A stretch of DNA of 64,000 bases from Lachnospiraceae bacterium (GTDB lineage: Bacteria > Bacillota > Clostridia > Lachnospirales > Lachnospiraceae): positions 94,598-158,597 of the forward strand of contig JAUNIX010000002.1 in assembly GCA_030523275.1 (NCBI GenBank), given 5' to 3'. Positions 63,739-64,000 of the stretch are shown in pieces. Within the stretch, counting starts at the first letter, position 1; each line of letters opens with the position of its first letter. The position numbers and the translations under genes are program-made. The notes beneath the pieces were generated by a model. The model did not search any database. It worked only from the letters and a program-made list of their open reading frames with translations, and was not told the DNA's origin.

Positions 63739-63813
63739 TGCATCTGGTCGCATCCTCGCGGAGCGTTTTTTGTTTCATAGAAATTGTAACGTAATTTCCT
63801 ATGAAATAAAAAA
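63739..63813 (-). repeat. Dispersed modular palindromic element, partial copy
   Basis: Same cut as the 37.8-kb copy: TGCATCTGG, the GCATCCTCGCGGAGC core and the palindrome with small changes (one base lost in the left arm). On the minus strand it follows the rpmE terminator directly. Confidence 0.75.
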
Positions 63814-63839
63814 TAGGTTGAGACACGCATCCCAACCTA
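63814..63839 (-). terminator. Terminator after rpmE
   Basis: A 7-bp stem TAGGTTG/CAACCTA around 12 bases, followed on the minus strand by TTTTTTATTTC, which is also the edge of the dispersed palindrome. Confidence 0.7.
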
Positions 63840-63857
63840 CTCTTATTCTTTCCTAAA

Positions 63858-64000
63858 TTAAAGCTTTCCGTATTTACGATTGAATTTTTCAATACGTCCA
63901 CGAGCCTGATTTGCTTTTTGTTGTCCTGTATAGAATGAGTGACACTTTGAACAAATTTCTACATGGATATCTTCTTTTGTAGAACCTGTTACAAATTCAT
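63858..64000 (-). CDS. rpmE: 50S ribosomal protein L31 (3' part)
   Basis: Only the last 47 residues are inside the window; the gene continues beyond the right edge. The visible sequence [27 protein letters not shown] and the ending [14 protein letters not shown] match L31. CSKC supplies the second half of the zinc site, so it is probably the zinc-binding form, but the first cysteine pair is outside the window. Confidence 0.93.
   Translation of the reverse strand, partial: EFVTGSTKEDIHVEICSKCHSFYTGQQKANQARGRIEKFNRKYGKL

Noticed and set aside
17461..63813. CRISPR array made of the repeated palindromes
   Set aside because: Copies are several to about 20 kb apart, in both orientations, at ends of different genes; no regular spacers and no cas genes.
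63713..63901. Minus-strand frame of 62 codons
   Set aside because: Runs through the repeat and the rpmE 3' end out of frame.
1..64000. tRNA, rRNA or tmRNA genes
   Set aside because: No cloverleaf with a TTCGANNC-type arm or rRNA-like stretch was noticed in the gaps; a covariance search was not possible.

Overview
The window looks like chromosomal core DNA of an AT-rich, spore-forming, anaerobic Firmicute, most likely a clostridium of the Lachnospiraceae type. Reasons: the dcw cluster order (mraZ-rsmH-ftsL-ftsI-spoVD-mraY-murD), sporulation and germination genes (spoVD, spoIIID, a SleC-like cortex-lytic enzyme, a Csp-like subtilase), HydE for an [FeFe]-hydrogenase, an ANTAR regulator beside glnA, families such as DUF5688, DUF4250 and DUF3169, strong AGGAGG ribosome sites and intrinsic terminators. 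Species assignment is inference. I see no rRNA, tRNA, CRISPR array, prophage or intact insertion sequence.

Layout. 1-9 kb (minus strand): cell-wall and division cluster, then lgt. 9.2-10.3 kb: ychF (plus strand). 10.5-17.4 kb: a sugar PTS locus (ROK kinase, two class II aldolases, fructose-family EIIC, EIIB and EIIA, PRD regulator). 17.6-24.1 kb: nitrogen and carbamoyl-phosphate genes (ANTAR regulator, glnA, carB, carA). 24.1-30.6 kb: queH, a foldase-like protein, a SleC-like enzyme on the plus strand, dfrA-thyA, a YtvI-like permease and a DUF5688 gene. 30.6-35.8 kb: aminotransferases, dapB, dapA, a CobO-like ATPase and an SSB-like protein. 35.9-42.2 kb: XRE/DUF3169 pair, GNAT, HD hydrolase, MATE, anti-sigma/sigma pair. 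42.5-45.5 kb: an Amt transporter fused to a PII domain, then hydE. 45.9-54.7 kb: typA, Csp-like protease, clpX, MocR regulator, cyclophilin lipoprotein, Gfo/Idh oxidoreductase, SEC-C protein. 55-64 kb: small membrane protein, rarA, a phosphatase, DUF4250, an unknown gene, spoIIID, nadE, prfA, prmC, DUF1385 and the 3' part of rpmE.

How parts fit together. The PTS locus carries two 26-bp operator-like sites, each exactly 32 bp from a -10 box; they would let the PRD regulator control both itself with EIIA and the EIIB-EIIC-aldolase operon. glnA, its ANTAR partner and the Amt-PII fusion, whose leader carries a terminator-like hairpin, form a plausible nitrogen regulon. spoVD is preceded by a hairpin that holds its ribosome site in one arm and a -10 box in its loop.

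The most unusual feature is a dispersed, modular palindromic element in at least seven copies. Most copies are fused directly to the 3' side of an intrinsic terminator. The copies share a GCTCCGCGAGGATGCG-like core but swap the sequence of their main stem while keeping it paired.
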